From Galactobacter valiniphilus (GTDB lineage Bacteria; Actinomycetota; Actinomycetes; Actinomycetales; Micrococcaceae): DNA of 64,000 nt. Of this stretch, positions 1-8,945 are shown piece after piece; the first letter of the stretch is position 1, and each line of letters opens with the position of its first letter. The translations under genes were made by a program, and so were the position numbers. The DNA lies in assembly GCF_003575975.1 (NCBI RefSeq), contig NZ_QQXK01000017.1:1-64000 (forward strand), in the 5' to 3' direction. The notes under the pieces were generated by a model. That model did no database searches. It was not told the DNA's origin and saw nothing but the letters and a program-made list of their open reading frames with translations.

Positions 1-77
1 AAGACCTCGACCCTCACCCCGACACCGACGCGCCGCCCCAGGTCGCACCACAGCTACACCCTCATCTGTGAAGAGCC
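1..77. mobile_element. Terminal fragment of a probable ISL3-family insertion sequence
   Basis: Read on the minus strand, the segment starting at 77 begins GGCTCTTCACAGATGAGGG. That resembles the GGCTCTTC terminal inverted repeats of ISL3-family elements such as IS31831 of Corynebacterium. The neighbouring permease gene loses its homology exactly at this point, so an insertion boundary at 77/78 is the simplest reading. The rest of the element, including any transposase, lies to the left of the window. The family assignment rests on remembered repeat similarity only; the junction itself is inferred from the broken gene. Confidence 0.5.
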
Positions 78-647
78 GCTCATCTGCTCCATGACCGCAC
101 CGCGGACGAGGCGGACATCCGAGGGAGAGAAGAGCACCACGAGGACCAGGACGGTGACCCAGTAGCCGCCGCCCAGCACGCCCGCCACGACGATCGCGAG
201 CAGGATGGCCGGCAGCGCGAGGACCAGGTCCGCGTAGCGCGAGACCACGCCGTCGGCGAAGCCGCCGCGGTAGCCGGCCAGGCCGCCGAGCAGGAGCCCG
301 ATCAGCATGGAACCGACGGCCACGACGAGCGGCCCGGCCACGGCGCTCAGGGCGCCGGCACCCAGCAGGGCGAGCACATCGCGGCCGAGCTGATCGGTGC
401 CGAGCGCATGCCCCCACACACCGATGCCCACCGAGCCGAGCCGGGTGTCCTGCTCCATGGCCAAGGGATTGAGCACCCCGTGCAGGAGCGCGCAGACGAA
501 GACCACCAGCACGATGAGGGCCGAGACCGCCACCGTGAGCGGTGCCGAGGGACGGCGCCGCGCCACGACGGGCAGCCCGACGCCGGGCGCCCCGGCCGCG
601 TTGTTGGCCCCGTCGTTGAGGGGGCTGGGAAGGATCGCCTGGCTCAC
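54..647 (-). pseudogene. ABC transporter inner-membrane permease (DppC/OppC type), 3' end truncated
   Basis: This is the second permease subunit of a peptide/nickel-type ABC importer. The GTG start at 647 overlaps the stop of the upstream permease (GTGA). The N-terminal domain and several membrane helices are present, with the usual HxLGTDxLGRD-like segment (HALGTDQLGRD). The protein breaks off after RLVRGAVMEQMS, at the point where the cytoplasmic EAA loop that docks on the ATPase should begin. Seven unrelated residues follow, encoded by the sequence that looks like an insertion-sequence end, and then a TAG. Only 197 residues remain of about 280-300 usual for the family, so the subunit is very unlikely to work. 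The ATPase genes that normally follow are outside the window. Confidence 0.8.
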
Positions 648-1597
648 GCGGTCACCGCCTTCCTGAGGATCCGGGGGTCGATCGCGAGGTAGAGAAGGTC
701 CACCGCGAGGGAAATGAGGCACACGAGCAGGCCGGTGATGAGCGTGAGCGCCTGCACCACCGGCACGTCCTTGAAGAGGACGGCCTGCTGCAGCTGGGTG
801 CCGAGCCCCGGCAGGCCGAAGACGACCTCCACGAGGATGGTGCCGCCCACGAGGTAGGTCACCATGAGCCCCAGGCTCGTCACGATGGGGATGGCCGCGT
901 TGCGCAGCACGGTGCCCATGACGCGGGCCTCGGAGAGGCCGCGGCTGCGCTGGAAGGTGACGTAATCGGCGTCGAGCTCCCTCACCACTGCGGCGCGGGT
1001 CAGCTGAACCACGAGCGCCCCGAGGCCGACCGCGAGGGCGATCGCCGGCAGGGTGAGGTGCCAGAGCTGGCCCCAGAAGCCCTCCCCCGTGCCGTACACG
1101 GGGAACCAGCGCAGGGTGACGGCAAAGACAAAGAGGAGCAGCAGGCCCACGGCGAAGCCGGGGGCGCTCACGCCCACGACGGCCCCGGAGACGAGGGTGC
1201 GATCCACCCAGGTGCCGCGGCGGCGGGCCGCCCACACGCCGGCCGGGATGCTGACGAGGGCTGCGATGAGGAAGCCCATAACGATGAGGCGCACCGTGAT
1301 GCCGGCGCGGGAGGCGATCTCGTCCGCCACGGGGAGGCCGCTGCGGATGGAGGTTCCCCAGTCCCCCGTCAGGACGCCGGAGAGCCAGTGCCAGTACTGC
1401 GCCAGGAACGGATCGTCCAGGTGGTACTGGGCCCGCACGGCGGCGAGCGCCTCGGGTGTGACGGCCTTGGTGCCCAGCAGGTTCTTGGCGATGTCGCCCG
1501 GAGCCAGGTACAGGAGGCTGAAGATGAGGAAGGAGAGCACGGCGAGCAGCAGGGCCGTGGCCAGCAGGCGCCGCACAACAAACCAGACGATGTTCAC
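644..1597 (-). CDS. ABC transporter permease, DppB/OppB type
   Basis: A membrane-spanning subunit (317 aa) of a peptide- or nickel-type ABC importer. Six hydrophobic segments are visible, beginning with the typical N-terminal helix after VRRLL. The region DYVTFQRSRGLSEARVM is the EAA-type loop that contacts the ATPase. The GTG start at 1597 overlaps the stop of the binding-protein gene (GTGA), and the same kind of overlap joins it to the next permease gene, so the three genes are translationally coupled. Length and order (binding protein, DppB, DppC) are normal for the family. The substrate cannot be told from sequence. With its partner permease truncated the complex may be inactive. Confidence 0.9.
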   Translation of the reverse strand: MNIVWFVVRRLLATALLLAVLSFLIFSLLYLAPGDIAKNLLGTKAVTPEALAAVRAQYHLDDPFLAQYWHWLSGVLTGDWGTSIRSGLPVADEIASRAGITVRLIVMGFLIAALVSIPAGVWAARRRGTWVDRTLVSGAVVGVSAPGFAVGLLLLFVFAVTLRWFPVYGTGEGFWGQLWHLTLPAIALAVGLGALVVQLTRAAVVRELDADYVTFQRSRGLSEARVMGTVLRNAAIPIVTSLGLMVTYLVGGTILVEVVFGLPGLGTQLQQAVLFKDVPVVQALTLITGLLVCLISLAVDLLYLAIDPRILRKAVTA

Positions 1598-3270
1598 GAG
1601 GCGGCTCCCGCTGTCGGGTGGACCTGAAGGGGCCACAGGGAGTTGAAGGTGAAGGAGGTGTAGTCCTTCACGCCGAGGGTGCTGGAGAACGCGGTGGCGC
1701 TGCGGCCCCACCAGAGCGGCAGGTAGGGGACCTGTTCGGTCATGAGCCGCTGGGCCTTCAGGACCACCTCGGCGCGCTGCCGCGGATCCTTGATCCCGGC
1801 GGCGGAGCCGATGAGGGCCGCCAACTCCGGGTCCTTGAAGGCCGCCGGGTTGCCATCGGCCAGGAACCAGGCCGAGAGCTCGGCCGGATCGCCCGTGGTG
1901 TTGAAGTACCACATGTACGACAGCTCGGGGGCTTCGCCGAGCTCGGCCAGCCACTGTTCGATCGCGAGCTGCTTCACCGTGATCTTGATGCCCAGCGGCT
2001 CGAGGGTCTTGGCAAACGCGAGCGCCGCCGTGCCCAGCTGCGGGCCGGTGTTGGGGTAGCTCAGCGTCAGCTCGAAGCCCTTCGGCGTCTTGGACTGCGC
2101 CAGCTCGCGCTTGGCAGCCTCCAGGTCGAAGGCGTATTGCTCCCCCTCGGCGAGGCGGCGCGTGGCCTCCTCGGGCGTGAGGACGCCGCCGAACTGCTCC
2201 GGGGTCGCGAGGGCCGTGGCCACCTGCGCCTGGCCCAACAGCACATCGTCGACGAGGGCCTGCTTGTTGATGGCGTACGCCACGGCACGACGGGCGTGCA
2301 CATCGTCGAAGGGCGCCTTGGCGGTGTTGAAGGTCAGGCCCGCGTAGGAGCGGTCAGGTTGGAAGTTCAGGATCGTCCGCGGGCTCGCCGCCCACTGGGC
2401 GGCCTGGGCCAGCGGCACGTTGAGGGAGATGTCCATGGCGCCGCTCTGCCACGCGAGCAGGCGCGTGGTGTCGTCCGAGATGAAGTCGACGCGCACCGTG
2501 GCCGCGCGGCCGGGGGTGCCGCGCCAGAACTGATTGCGTTCAAGCACCAGGTGCGAGGACGGAACGAAGGCGGCCACCTTGTAGGGTCCGCTGCCGATGA
2601 GCGGCGCCGTGGGGCCGCCGAGCGCATCCCGCTTCCACGCGGCGGCCGGCATGACCCAAAGGGCGTCCACGGTGGTGGGGACCCAGCCGAAGGCCACGTC
2701 CTCGTAGCTCGTGGTGAGCGTGACCTCGCGCTCGCCGCTCGCCTCGGCGCTCGCCAGGGCGGCCCAATAGGCGGCGGTGGAGGGCGAGAGCTTCTCGTCC
2801 TTGCCAGCGTTGATCGAGGCCACCACATCGGCCGCGAGGACCGGGGTGCCGTCGCTGAAGCGGGCCGCGGGGTCAAGCGTGTAGACCCACGTGAGCGGAT
2901 CGGGGCGCTCGACGCCGGTGGCCAGGCCGGGCACGAGGGAGCCGTCCGAGCCGACGGTCATGAGGCCCTCGGCCACGGGCGCCGCCATGACGTAGTTGAG
3001 GATGCCGGATTCCTGGCCCGGATACAGATTGGCCAGGGAGCCGGGCATGGACAGGCGCAGCGCGCCGAGTTCGCCGCCGGTGTCGGCGCCGAAGCCCTCG
3101 CGGCCGGCCGCCGCCAGCGCGCCCGCCTGCGGCTCGCGGGCGCCGCAGGCGGCGAGGAAGGTGGCGGCGGCGGCGCCGAGCGCGCCGAGGCCGATGCCGC
3201 GCAGCACGGCGCGACGGCCGACGCCGGGGGCGTCGCTGGGGCCGGGGTGGCCCGTTGGGGGTGCGTTCAT
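1594..3270 (-). CDS. ABC transporter substrate-binding lipoprotein (SBP family 5)
   Basis: An extracellular solute receptor (558 aa) for the peptide/nickel-type importer encoded downstream. The N-terminus has a twin-arginine-like stretch (RRAVLRG, residues 19-25), a hydrophobic core and a lipobox LAAC with the lipidated Cys at 42, so it is probably a Tat-exported lipoprotein. The body has the family-5 pattern, including a TPVLAADVVASI-like segment and a YAINKQALVDDVL helix. ATG at 3270 was chosen because GGAGG lies just upstream and it precedes the signal peptide directly; a longer in-frame reading has no support. Promoter sequences for this operon must lie in the 157-bp gap to the divergent gene at 3428. 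The ligand is unknown. Confidence 0.9.
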   Translation of the reverse strand: MNAPPTGHPGPSDAPGVGRRAVLRGIGLGALGAAAATFLAACGAREPQAGALAAAGREGFGADTGGELGALRLSMPGSLANLYPGQESGILNYVMAAPVAEGLMTVGSDGSLVPGLATGVERPDPLTWVYTLDPAARFSDGTPVLAADVVASINAGKDEKLSPSTAAYWAALASAEASGEREVTLTTSYEDVAFGWVPTTVDALWVMPAAAWKRDALGGPTAPLIGSGPYKVAAFVPSSHLVLERNQFWRGTPGRAATVRVDFISDDTTRLLAWQSGAMDISLNVPLAQAAQWAASPRTILNFQPDRSYAGLTFNTAKAPFDDVHARRAVAYAINKQALVDDVLLGQAQVATALATPEQFGGVLTPEEATRRLAEGEQYAFDLEAAKRELAQSKTPKGFELTLSYPNTGPQLGTAALAFAKTLEPLGIKITVKQLAIEQWLAELGEAPELSYMWYFNTTGDPAELSAWFLADGNPAAFKDPELAALIGSAAGIKDPRQRAEVVLKAQRLMTEQVPYLPLWWGRSATAFSSTLGVKDYTSFTFNSLWPLQVHPTAGAAS

Positions 3271-3427
3271 GACGACCTCCGTCCAGGGGGATGTGTTTAC
3301 GGACAGTAGTCGGAAGATCACTCACAGTGAATAGGTACGTAGGAAAACTTCACGAGCGCGAAATGCGACACCCGTGACAGAGTGGGAGGCGCAGCCCCCG
3401 CACGGTGCAGGGGCACGAGAGGACACC

Positions 3428-3790
3428 ATGGCCTTCCTTGATTGGGGCGACTACCGCCGCAACCTCACCCGCCGCTTCGCCGAGTTCGGCAAGCTGCGCG
3501 GCAACACCCTCGCCGGCTACCAACAGCTCGGGGCGCCCGAGGAGGGTGACGTCCTCGACGCCAAGACCCGCGAGCTCATCTCGCTTGCCGTGGCCGTGAC
3601 GACGCGTTGCGACGGCTGCATCGCCTCCCACACGACCGCCGCCATCAAGGCCGGCGCCACGCGCGAGGAGGTCGCCGAGGCCCTCTCCGTGGCGGTCCAG
3701 CTCAACGCCGGGGCGGCCATGGTCTACTCCAGCCGCGTGCTGGACGCCTACGACGGCCTCAAGGACCAGACGCCGCACGGGCATGCCTGA
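3428..3790 (+). CDS. Carboxymuconolactone decarboxylase family protein (AhpD-like)
   Basis: A small all-helical protein (120 aa) of the CMD/AhpD superfamily. The core shows the peroxidase-type motif RCDGCIASHT, a CxxC followed three residues later by His, which in AhpD-like members carries thiol-based peroxide reduction. The function is therefore more likely alkylhydroperoxidase-like than aromatic decarboxylation, but this is inferred from the motif. The ATG at 3428 has an AGAGGAC ribosome site; an upstream in-frame ATG would add residues that do not look like the family. The stop overlaps the start of the following DinB-like gene by eight bases, so the two were probably co-translated. Confidence 0.85.
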   Translation: MAFLDWGDYRRNLTRRFAEFGKLRGNTLAGYQQLGAPEEGDVLDAKTRELISLAVAVTTRCDGCIASHTTAAIKAGATREEVAEALSVAVQLNAGAAMVYSSRVLDAYDGLKDQTPHGHA

Positions 3791-4364
3791 GGCCGCACCG
3801 AGCGAGGCCGAGGCGGCGGTGGCCGCCCACGCGGCGCTCGGCGCGTCCCGCCCCGAGCCGCCGCTCGCCGGCGACGAGTGGGAAACGCTGACCGGCTACC
3901 TTGACTACCACCGGGCCACGCTCGCCTGGAAGGTTCAAGGGCTCGACGCCGCGGGGCTGGGCACGCGGGTCGGCACCAGTTCGGTGACGCTGGGCGGCCT
4001 CGTGAAGCACCTGGCCTACGTCGAGGACGAGTGGGCGGTGCGCCGCTTCCTGGGCCTCGAGCGCGCCGGGCCGTGGGCCGGGATCGACTGGGGCGCCACC
4101 CCGGACTGGGACTGAGATTCGGCGGCGGAGGACAGCCCCGCGGAGCTGCTGGCGCTGTGGGAGGCCTCGGTGGGACGCGCGCGGTCGATCTACGCCGAGG
4201 CCCACGCCGCGGCCGGGCTCGACGCCCCGCTCGCGCGCACCTTCCCCGACGGTGGGCGTCCGAGCCTGCGCTGGCTCCTGATCCCCCTCATCGAGGAGTA
4301 CGCGCGGCACAACGGGCACGCCGATCTGCTGCGCGAAGCGGTGGATGGGTCCGTGGGCGAATAG
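3783..4364 (+). pseudogene. DinB/DUF664-like protein interrupted by an in-frame TGA
   Basis: The frame starting at 3783 encodes a DinB-superfamily four-helix protein (family of putative metal-dependent thiol transferases) up to a TGA at 4113-4115, after ATPDWD. The same frame then continues without a shift (DSAAEDSPAELLALWEA and onward) to a TAG at 4362. The second part holds the C-terminal helix with EEYARHNGHADLLRE. The metal-ligand histidines are split between the two halves: GGLVKHLAYVEDEW before the stop and YARHNGH after it. Read through, the length (about 193 aa) suits the family. A nonsense mutation or a sequencing error is the likely cause; stop-codon readthrough is possible but unsupported. 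Confidence 0.75.
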
Positions 4365-4368
4365 CCGC

Positions 4369-4386
4369 GGCTGCCACGCGGCAGCC
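4369..4386 (+). terminator. Weak hairpin between the DinB-like gene and miaA
   Basis: GGCTGCC and GGCAGCC form a 7-bp stem with an ACGC loop just after the + strand stop. No T-run follows. It could end transcription of the + strand pair, which converges on miaA. Confidence 0.35.
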
Positions 4387-4462
4387 AAGGCACTCCCGCC
4401 CCACGCGGACGCGTCACGACGCGCTCCGCGCGCGACCCACGCGGCCCGTGCGGCCCCGGGAC

Positions 4463-5434
4463 CTACGAGCGCCCCAAGGCCTCCATGACGCGCCCGGTCA
4501 GCCCGGGCTCGCTCGGGTCGAACCACTCGACCCGCGGGTCGGCGTTGAACCAGGTCACCTGGCGGCGGGCGAAGCGCCGCGTGGCCACGGTGGTGTCCTC
4601 GATGGCCCATGCGGTGTCCGCCTCGCCGTCCAGCACCTTCAGGAACTGGGCGTAGCCGATCGCGCGCGAGGCGGTCTTGCCCGCGCGAAGACCGGCGGCG
4701 TCGAGACGCTCCACCTCGGCCAGCAACCCGGCCTCCACCATCGCCTCCACCCGGGAACGCAGGCGCTGGTGCAGCAGCTGGCGCTCCACGTTCAGGCCGA
4801 TCTGCACGGTGGGGCGCAGGTACTCGCGCTGCGGCATGAAGGAGGCGAAGGGCCGCCCGGTCAGCCGGAACACCTCGAGGGCGCGCACGAGCCGGCGCTC
4901 GTCCCCCATGCGCTCGGCGCTCACGGGATCCACCTCGCGCACGCGGGCGCGCAGGGCGTCCAGGCCGATCGCCGCGGCGAGCGCCTCGAGCTCGGCGCGG
5001 ACCGCCGGATCGGTCGGCGGAAACTCCAGGACGTCGAGGGCAGCACGGACGTAGAGCCCCGAGCCGCCCACGAGCACGGGCCGCAGGCCCCGCGCCTCGA
5101 TGTCCTCGATGACGGCGCGCACCTCGGCCTGGAAGCGCGCCACTGAGGCCTCCTCCGTGACGTCCAAGATGTCGAGCAGGTGGTGCGGAAGGCCGCGGCG
5201 CTCGGCGACGGGAAGCTTGGCCGTGCCGATGTCCATGCCCCGGTAGAACTGCAGGGCGTCGGTGTTGACGATCTCGCCGCCGAGCTCCTCGGCGAGGTCA
5301 AGCGCGAGGTCCGACTTGCCGGTGCCGGTCGGGCCGACGATCGCGATCACGGGGGCCCGCTCGGCGACCGACGGGGTGCCGCCGGCCGCCTGCGGCGCGC
5401 CGACCGCGGGACCCGGTCGCGCGTCGTCGTGCAT
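4463..5434 (-). CDS. miaA: tRNA dimethylallyltransferase
   Basis: Transfers a dimethylallyl group to N6 of A37 in tRNAs that read UNN codons, the first step towards ms2i6A. The protein (323 aa) has the P-loop GPTGTGKS near residues 34-41, the substrate-binding [17 protein letters not shown] segment and the conserved RRLVRALEV helix. The N-terminus carries about 28 extra low-complexity residues before the P-loop. The start ATG shares a base with the stop of miaB (TAATG), so translation is coupled and the two tRNA-modification genes form one operon, as in many actinobacteria. No terminator is evident at its 3' end apart from a weak hairpin facing the other way. Confidence 0.95.
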   Translation of the reverse strand: MHDDARPGPAVGAPQAAGGTPSVAERAPVIAIVGPTGTGKSDLALDLAEELGGEIVNTDALQFYRGMDIGTAKLPVAERRGLPHHLLDILDVTEEASVARFQAEVRAVIEDIEARGLRPVLVGGSGLYVRAALDVLEFPPTDPAVRAELEALAAAIGLDALRARVREVDPVSAERMGDERRLVRALEVFRLTGRPFASFMPQREYLRPTVQIGLNVERQLLHQRLRSRVEAMVEAGLLAEVERLDAAGLRAGKTASRAIGYAQFLKVLDGEADTAWAIEDTTVATRRFARRQVTWFNADPRVEWFDPSEPGLTGRVMEALGRS

Positions 5435-6963
5435 TAAAGCCCCACGCGCAGCGTGGGCAGGCCGAGGCTCACGCCCTTGCCGCCCGACGCGGCGCCCGGG
5501 GTGGGGACGCCGCAGGACTCGGCCTGCGCGCGGTCCCACGCGTCGCCGGCGCGCGTGGCGCGTAGCGTGTACTGCTCCGGCGTGGGGTCGGAGACCAGGT
5601 GAAAGGAGCCGACCTCGGTGACCGGCACGGTCACGACGTCGCCGGGGCGCGGCACGGGCGACCCCGCGGGCACGGAGAAGTGCACGAGCCGCTGATCGCG
5701 GGCGCGCCCCTTGAGGCGCCCCGTCTCCTCGGCCTTGCGGCCGGAGGAATCGGCGACGAGCACCTCAACGGTGGCGCCGAGCTGCTTGGCGTTCTCCTCG
5801 CGGGCCATGCGGTCCTGCAGCTCCACGAGCCGCTCGAAGCGCTCCTGCACCACGGCCTTGGGCACCTGTTCCTCGTACGTCGCGGCCGGGGTGCCGGGGC
5901 GCGGCGAGTACTGGAAGGTGAAGGCTGTGGAGAAGCGCGAGGCCTCCACGACGCGCAGGGTCTCCTGGAAGTCCTCCTCGGTCTCCCCGGGGAAGCCCAC
6001 GATGAGGTCGGTGGAGATCGCGGCGTGCGGCATGCGCTCGCGGACCTTGTCCAGGATGCCGAGGAACTTGGTGGAGCGGTAGGAGCGGCGCATCTCCTTC
6101 AACACCTTGTCGGAGCCCGACTGCAGCGGCATGTGCAGCTGCGGCATGACGTTGGGCGTCTCGGCCATGGCCTCGATGACGTCGTCCGTGAACATCGCGG
6201 GGTGCGGGGACGTGAAACGCACGCGCTCCAGGCCCTCGATCTCGCCGCAGGCGCGCAGGAGCTTGGAGAATGCCTGGCGATCGCCGAACTCCACGCCGTA
6301 GGAGTTCACGTTCTGGCCCAGCAGCGTGACCTCGATGGCGCCGTCGTCCACGAGCGCCTGGATCTCGGCGAGGATGTCGCCGGGGCGGCGGTCCTTCTCC
6401 TTGCCGCGCAGACTCGGGACGATGCAGAAGGTGCACGTGTTGTTGCAGCCGACCGAGATGGAGACCCACGCGGAGGCGTGCGACTCGCGCTTGGTCGGCA
6501 GTGAGGACGGGAAGACGTCGAGGGCGTCGAGGATCTCGATCTGCGCCTCGGCGTTGTGGCGGGCACGCTCCAGGAGCACCGGAAGGGCGCCGACGTTGTG
6601 GGTGCCGAACACGACGTCGACCCACGGGGCGCGCTGCAGGATCGTGTCGCGATCCTTCTGCGCCAGGCAACCACCCACCGCGATCTGCAGGCCGGGGCGG
6701 CGGCGCTTCTCCTGCTTGAGCAGGCCCAGGTGGCCGTAGAGCTTGTTGTCGGCGTTCTCGCGCACGGCGCAGGTGTTGAAGACGACCACGTCGGCCTCGC
6801 CCTCGCCCGCCTCGGGGGCCACGGCGGCCAGGCCGGCCTCCTCGAGCAGGCCCGAGATGCGCTCGGAGTCGTGCACGTTCATCTGGCAGCCGAAGGTGTT
6901 CACCTGGTAGGTGCGCTGCGGCTGGCCGGTGGGCTGGGCGGCGGGATCAAGCGTGGTGGTCAC
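5434..6963 (-). CDS. miaB: tRNA-2-methylthio-N6-dimethylallyladenosine synthase
   Basis: A radical-SAM methylthiotransferase (509 aa) that converts i6A37 to ms2i6A37, acting on the product of the downstream miaA. The N-terminal UPF0004 domain shows three cysteines ([22 protein letters not shown]) for one 4Fe-4S cluster. The radical-SAM motif CNNTCTFC binds the second cluster. A TRAM domain follows near the C-terminus ([11 protein letters not shown] onward). The start is GTG at 6963 with only a weak upstream GGATC. The last 60 or so residues, rich in Gly and Pro, extend past the TRAM domain and look lineage-specific. The 226 bp upstream contain repeated GGGTTTCCCC-like stretches but no promoter I can defend. 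Confidence 0.95.
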   Translation of the reverse strand: MTTTLDPAAQPTGQPQRTYQVNTFGCQMNVHDSERISGLLEEAGLAAVAPEAGEGEADVVVFNTCAVRENADNKLYGHLGLLKQEKRRRPGLQIAVGGCLAQKDRDTILQRAPWVDVVFGTHNVGALPVLLERARHNAEAQIEILDALDVFPSSLPTKRESHASAWVSISVGCNNTCTFCIVPSLRGKEKDRRPGDILAEIQALVDDGAIEVTLLGQNVNSYGVEFGDRQAFSKLLRACGEIEGLERVRFTSPHPAMFTDDVIEAMAETPNVMPQLHMPLQSGSDKVLKEMRRSYRSTKFLGILDKVRERMPHAAISTDLIVGFPGETEEDFQETLRVVEASRFSTAFTFQYSPRPGTPAATYEEQVPKAVVQERFERLVELQDRMAREENAKQLGATVEVLVADSSGRKAEETGRLKGRARDQRLVHFSVPAGSPVPRPGDVVTVPVTEVGSFHLVSDPTPEQYTLRATRAGDAWDRAQAESCGVPTPGAASGGKGVSLGLPTLRVGL

Positions 6964-7189
6964 CGATCCAGTTTAGGCGCTTGGGCGCGTCGGGGTGCCG
7001 CCAGTGCACGACGGCGCGTGGGCACCTCGGCGCCCGGGGCCACCTGGGTGCGTCTCGCGTCCGTTCCCCGAGGGTTTCCCCAGCTCCCTGGGCACGCCGC
7101 GCGCCCGGTCCCGACGGGTTTCCCCGGGGGCCGGACGCACGGCTCTCGCACCGGAGGGTGCGACCGCCCGTCGACCCAGCCCCGATTTC

Positions 7190-8194
7190 TCATTCGTGCT
7201 GCCGGGGCCGCGTGGCATCGGCCGCCGCCTGCAGCCTCGCGCGCCGCGCCTCCCACTCCCCCGCCGTGCGGTGCTCGGGGAGATTCGAGTTGCCAGCGCG
7301 ATATCCGGCGGAGCCATCGAGCTGTTCATGGACAATGTCGGCCTGTCCCAGATGCCGCGCGAGCTCGTCCAGCATGTGCACGAGGAGCTCGGCGAGGCTC
7401 GCATCGCGGCCTCCCTCGCCCCACCACGCCACGCGCGCTGTGTCGCCCAGCGCGTGGCGGTCGATCGAGGCGTCGGCGTGGGCCGCCGCGCGCCGGGCCA
7501 ACGCGAAGACGTCCGCCGGGGATTCGCCTGGGAACGCCCAGAGGTCGTCGTCCGGTTCGCAGGCGGGGTTTGTGTAGTCGTAGTACGCGGGTGGGTCGGG
7601 GAAGGGACCGCCGAAGCAGTCACCGAAATACCCGGCCTCCACGAGCGCCACATGCTTCACGAGCCCCAAGAGATTCGTGCCGGTGGGTGTCTGCGGCGTG
7701 CGGGCGAGATGCTCCGGCAGGCCGCTTGCCTTCTGCCAGAGGGTCTCGCGGTCCAGCCGGTAGCGGCGGACGAGGAGATCCTTCAGTTCGTCGTCGTTCA
7801 TGGGCGTCCTTCCTCGGGGGGCGGGTGTTGCGGGGCCGGCAAGTTCTGCGGGTGGGACCGACTTCTCGAGGCGCCAGCGCAGCTCCCGCAATTCTCGCTT
7901 GATCTCGGCCAGCTCGTCTTGCTGCTGAACGGCGAGTGCGTTAAGGAAGACGAGGCGGGCCGTGACCACCAAGGTGAGCCCCAGCACGAAGAGTGCCACC
8001 CAGACCACAAACCAAAATACGAGGGTCTCGACGCCCTGGCCGCCCTTCTCCTGGGCCTTCGAATCACCAAGCCGCCACATTCCGCTCTGGGGGAGCCGCG
8101 GGCGCAAGCGCCCCAGCGACACCACCACCATGATGAGCCCCACGCCCATAAGGACCCCACCCAGCGCCGTCAGAAAGCGCCCGAAGCCACCCAT
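7190..8194 (-). CDS. Two-helix membrane protein continuous with a DinB-superfamily domain
   Basis: One open frame encodes two parts (334 aa). Residues 1-120 have two hydrophobic segments (LTALGGVLMGVGLIMVVV and a second near residue 50) and a charged coiled-coil-like stretch QDELAEIKRELRELR. From MNDDELKDLL at residue 132 it becomes a DinB/DUF664 domain with LVKHVALVEAGYF and LARHLGQADIVHEQLDG, which supply the expected metal-ligand histidines. The internal ATG at 7801 has an excellent ribosome site, so DinB may also be, or only be, a separate 203-aa protein. The N-terminal part resembles the next upstream gene in topology. The function of either part is unknown; DinB relatives act in thiol-dependent reactions. 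Confidence 0.65.
   Translation of the reverse strand: MGGFGRFLTALGGVLMGVGLIMVVVSLGRLRPRLPQSGMWRLGDSKAQEKGGQGVETLVFWFVVWVALFVLGLTLVVTARLVFLNALAVQQQDELAEIKRELRELRWRLEKSVPPAELAGPATPAPRGRTPMNDDELKDLLVRRYRLDRETLWQKASGLPEHLARTPQTPTGTNLLGLVKHVALVEAGYFGDCFGGPFPDPPAYYDYTNPACEPDDDLWAFPGESPADVFALARRAAAHADASIDRHALGDTARVAWWGEGGRDASLAELLVHMLDELARHLGQADIVHEQLDGSAGYRAGNSNLPEHRTAGEWEARRARLQAAADATRPRQHE
7807..7815 (-). promoter_or_regulatory. Internal ribosome-binding site of the DinB domain
   Basis: GAGGAAGGA stands five bases before the ATG at 7801, inside the longer frame. A TGA in the next reading frame overlaps that ATG (ATGA), the arrangement expected if the membrane-protein gene once ended there. Confidence 0.6.
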
Positions 8195-8201
8195 CGCGGC
8201 C

Positions 8202-8945
8202 TCAGTCCCATGGCGTGCCCCGATCCGTGCGCGGCCCCTCGTTGGGCGGGCCACCCCTGGAGGGACCACCGCTGGGCGGGCCGTCATGGGGCGGGCCGCC
8301 CGCGGTGCCCGTGGCGCCCGCGCCGGGCGGGCCGTGATGCGAAGGGTCGCCCACGCGGTCCACGCCGCCCGCGTCGGGGGCACCGTCGTGGGGCGGGCGA
8401 TCCGCACCCAGAGAGCCGTCCGAGGCACCGCCCGGGGAGCCGTCCGGGGTACCGTCAGGCGAAGCGACGGAACCGGGCCGCGTTTCCCCGCGCGCGACCG
8501 CGCCGCGTGCTTCCTCCGTCGGCCTTGCTTGCGCAGCCGCCGCAGCCGCTACCGTCGTGGTGGCATCTCGTGCGGCGGTCCTGCCCGCCTGCTCCAGCCG
8601 GTCCACGCGTTCCTCCAGTAGACGATGCCCGAGCCGCACGTGCTTCAGCTCGCTCCGAGTCGCGTCGGCCAAGAGCCACACGAAGGTCAGCCGCGCGGCG
8701 AAGGCAATGACGGCGCCCAGCAGGATCGCGGCGAGTGCCAGCGCCGCCACAAAGAGGTGGAAGGAGACGTAGCCGGACCCGTTCTCGCGGTCTTCGTAGG
8801 TGCCGACCCTCCACCCCCAGCGCGCCTCTTCCGGTTCGAGCGCGGCCAGCGACTGCCACAGCACGATCGCACCGATGATGGCCAGCACCACGCCCACCGC
8901 CGTGAACGTCTTGGTCACCCGGCCAGCCTTGCCGTCCTCCACCAT
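8202..8945 (-). CDS. Two-helix membrane protein with a Gly/Pro-rich tail, unknown function
   Basis: A protein of 247 aa with no family that I recognise. It has one hydrophobic segment near residues 14-32 and a second near 63-92. A charged, coiled-coil-like stretch follows (HRLLEERVDRLEQAG). The C-terminal half is low complexity, dominated by Gly, Pro, Asp and His in repeats such as PPHDGAP and PPHDGPP, and is probably disordered. The next gene downstream starts seven bases after its stop and has the same helix-loop-helix-coiled-coil plan, so the two look like tandem paralogues in one operon. ATG at 8945 follows GGGGGGAATC; a GTG nine codons later is an alternative. Confidence 0.7.
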   Translation of the reverse strand: MVEDGKAGRVTKTFTAVGVVLAIIGAIVLWQSLAALEPEEARWGWRVGTYEDRENGSGYVSFHLFVAALALAAILLGAVIAFAARLTFVWLLADATRSELKHVRLGHRLLEERVDRLEQAGRTAARDATTTVAAAAAAQARPTEEARGAVARGETRPGSVASPDGTPDGSPGGASDGSLGADRPPHDGAPDAGGVDRVGDPSHHGPPGAGATGTAGGPPHDGPPSGGPSRGGPPNEGPRTDRGTPWD

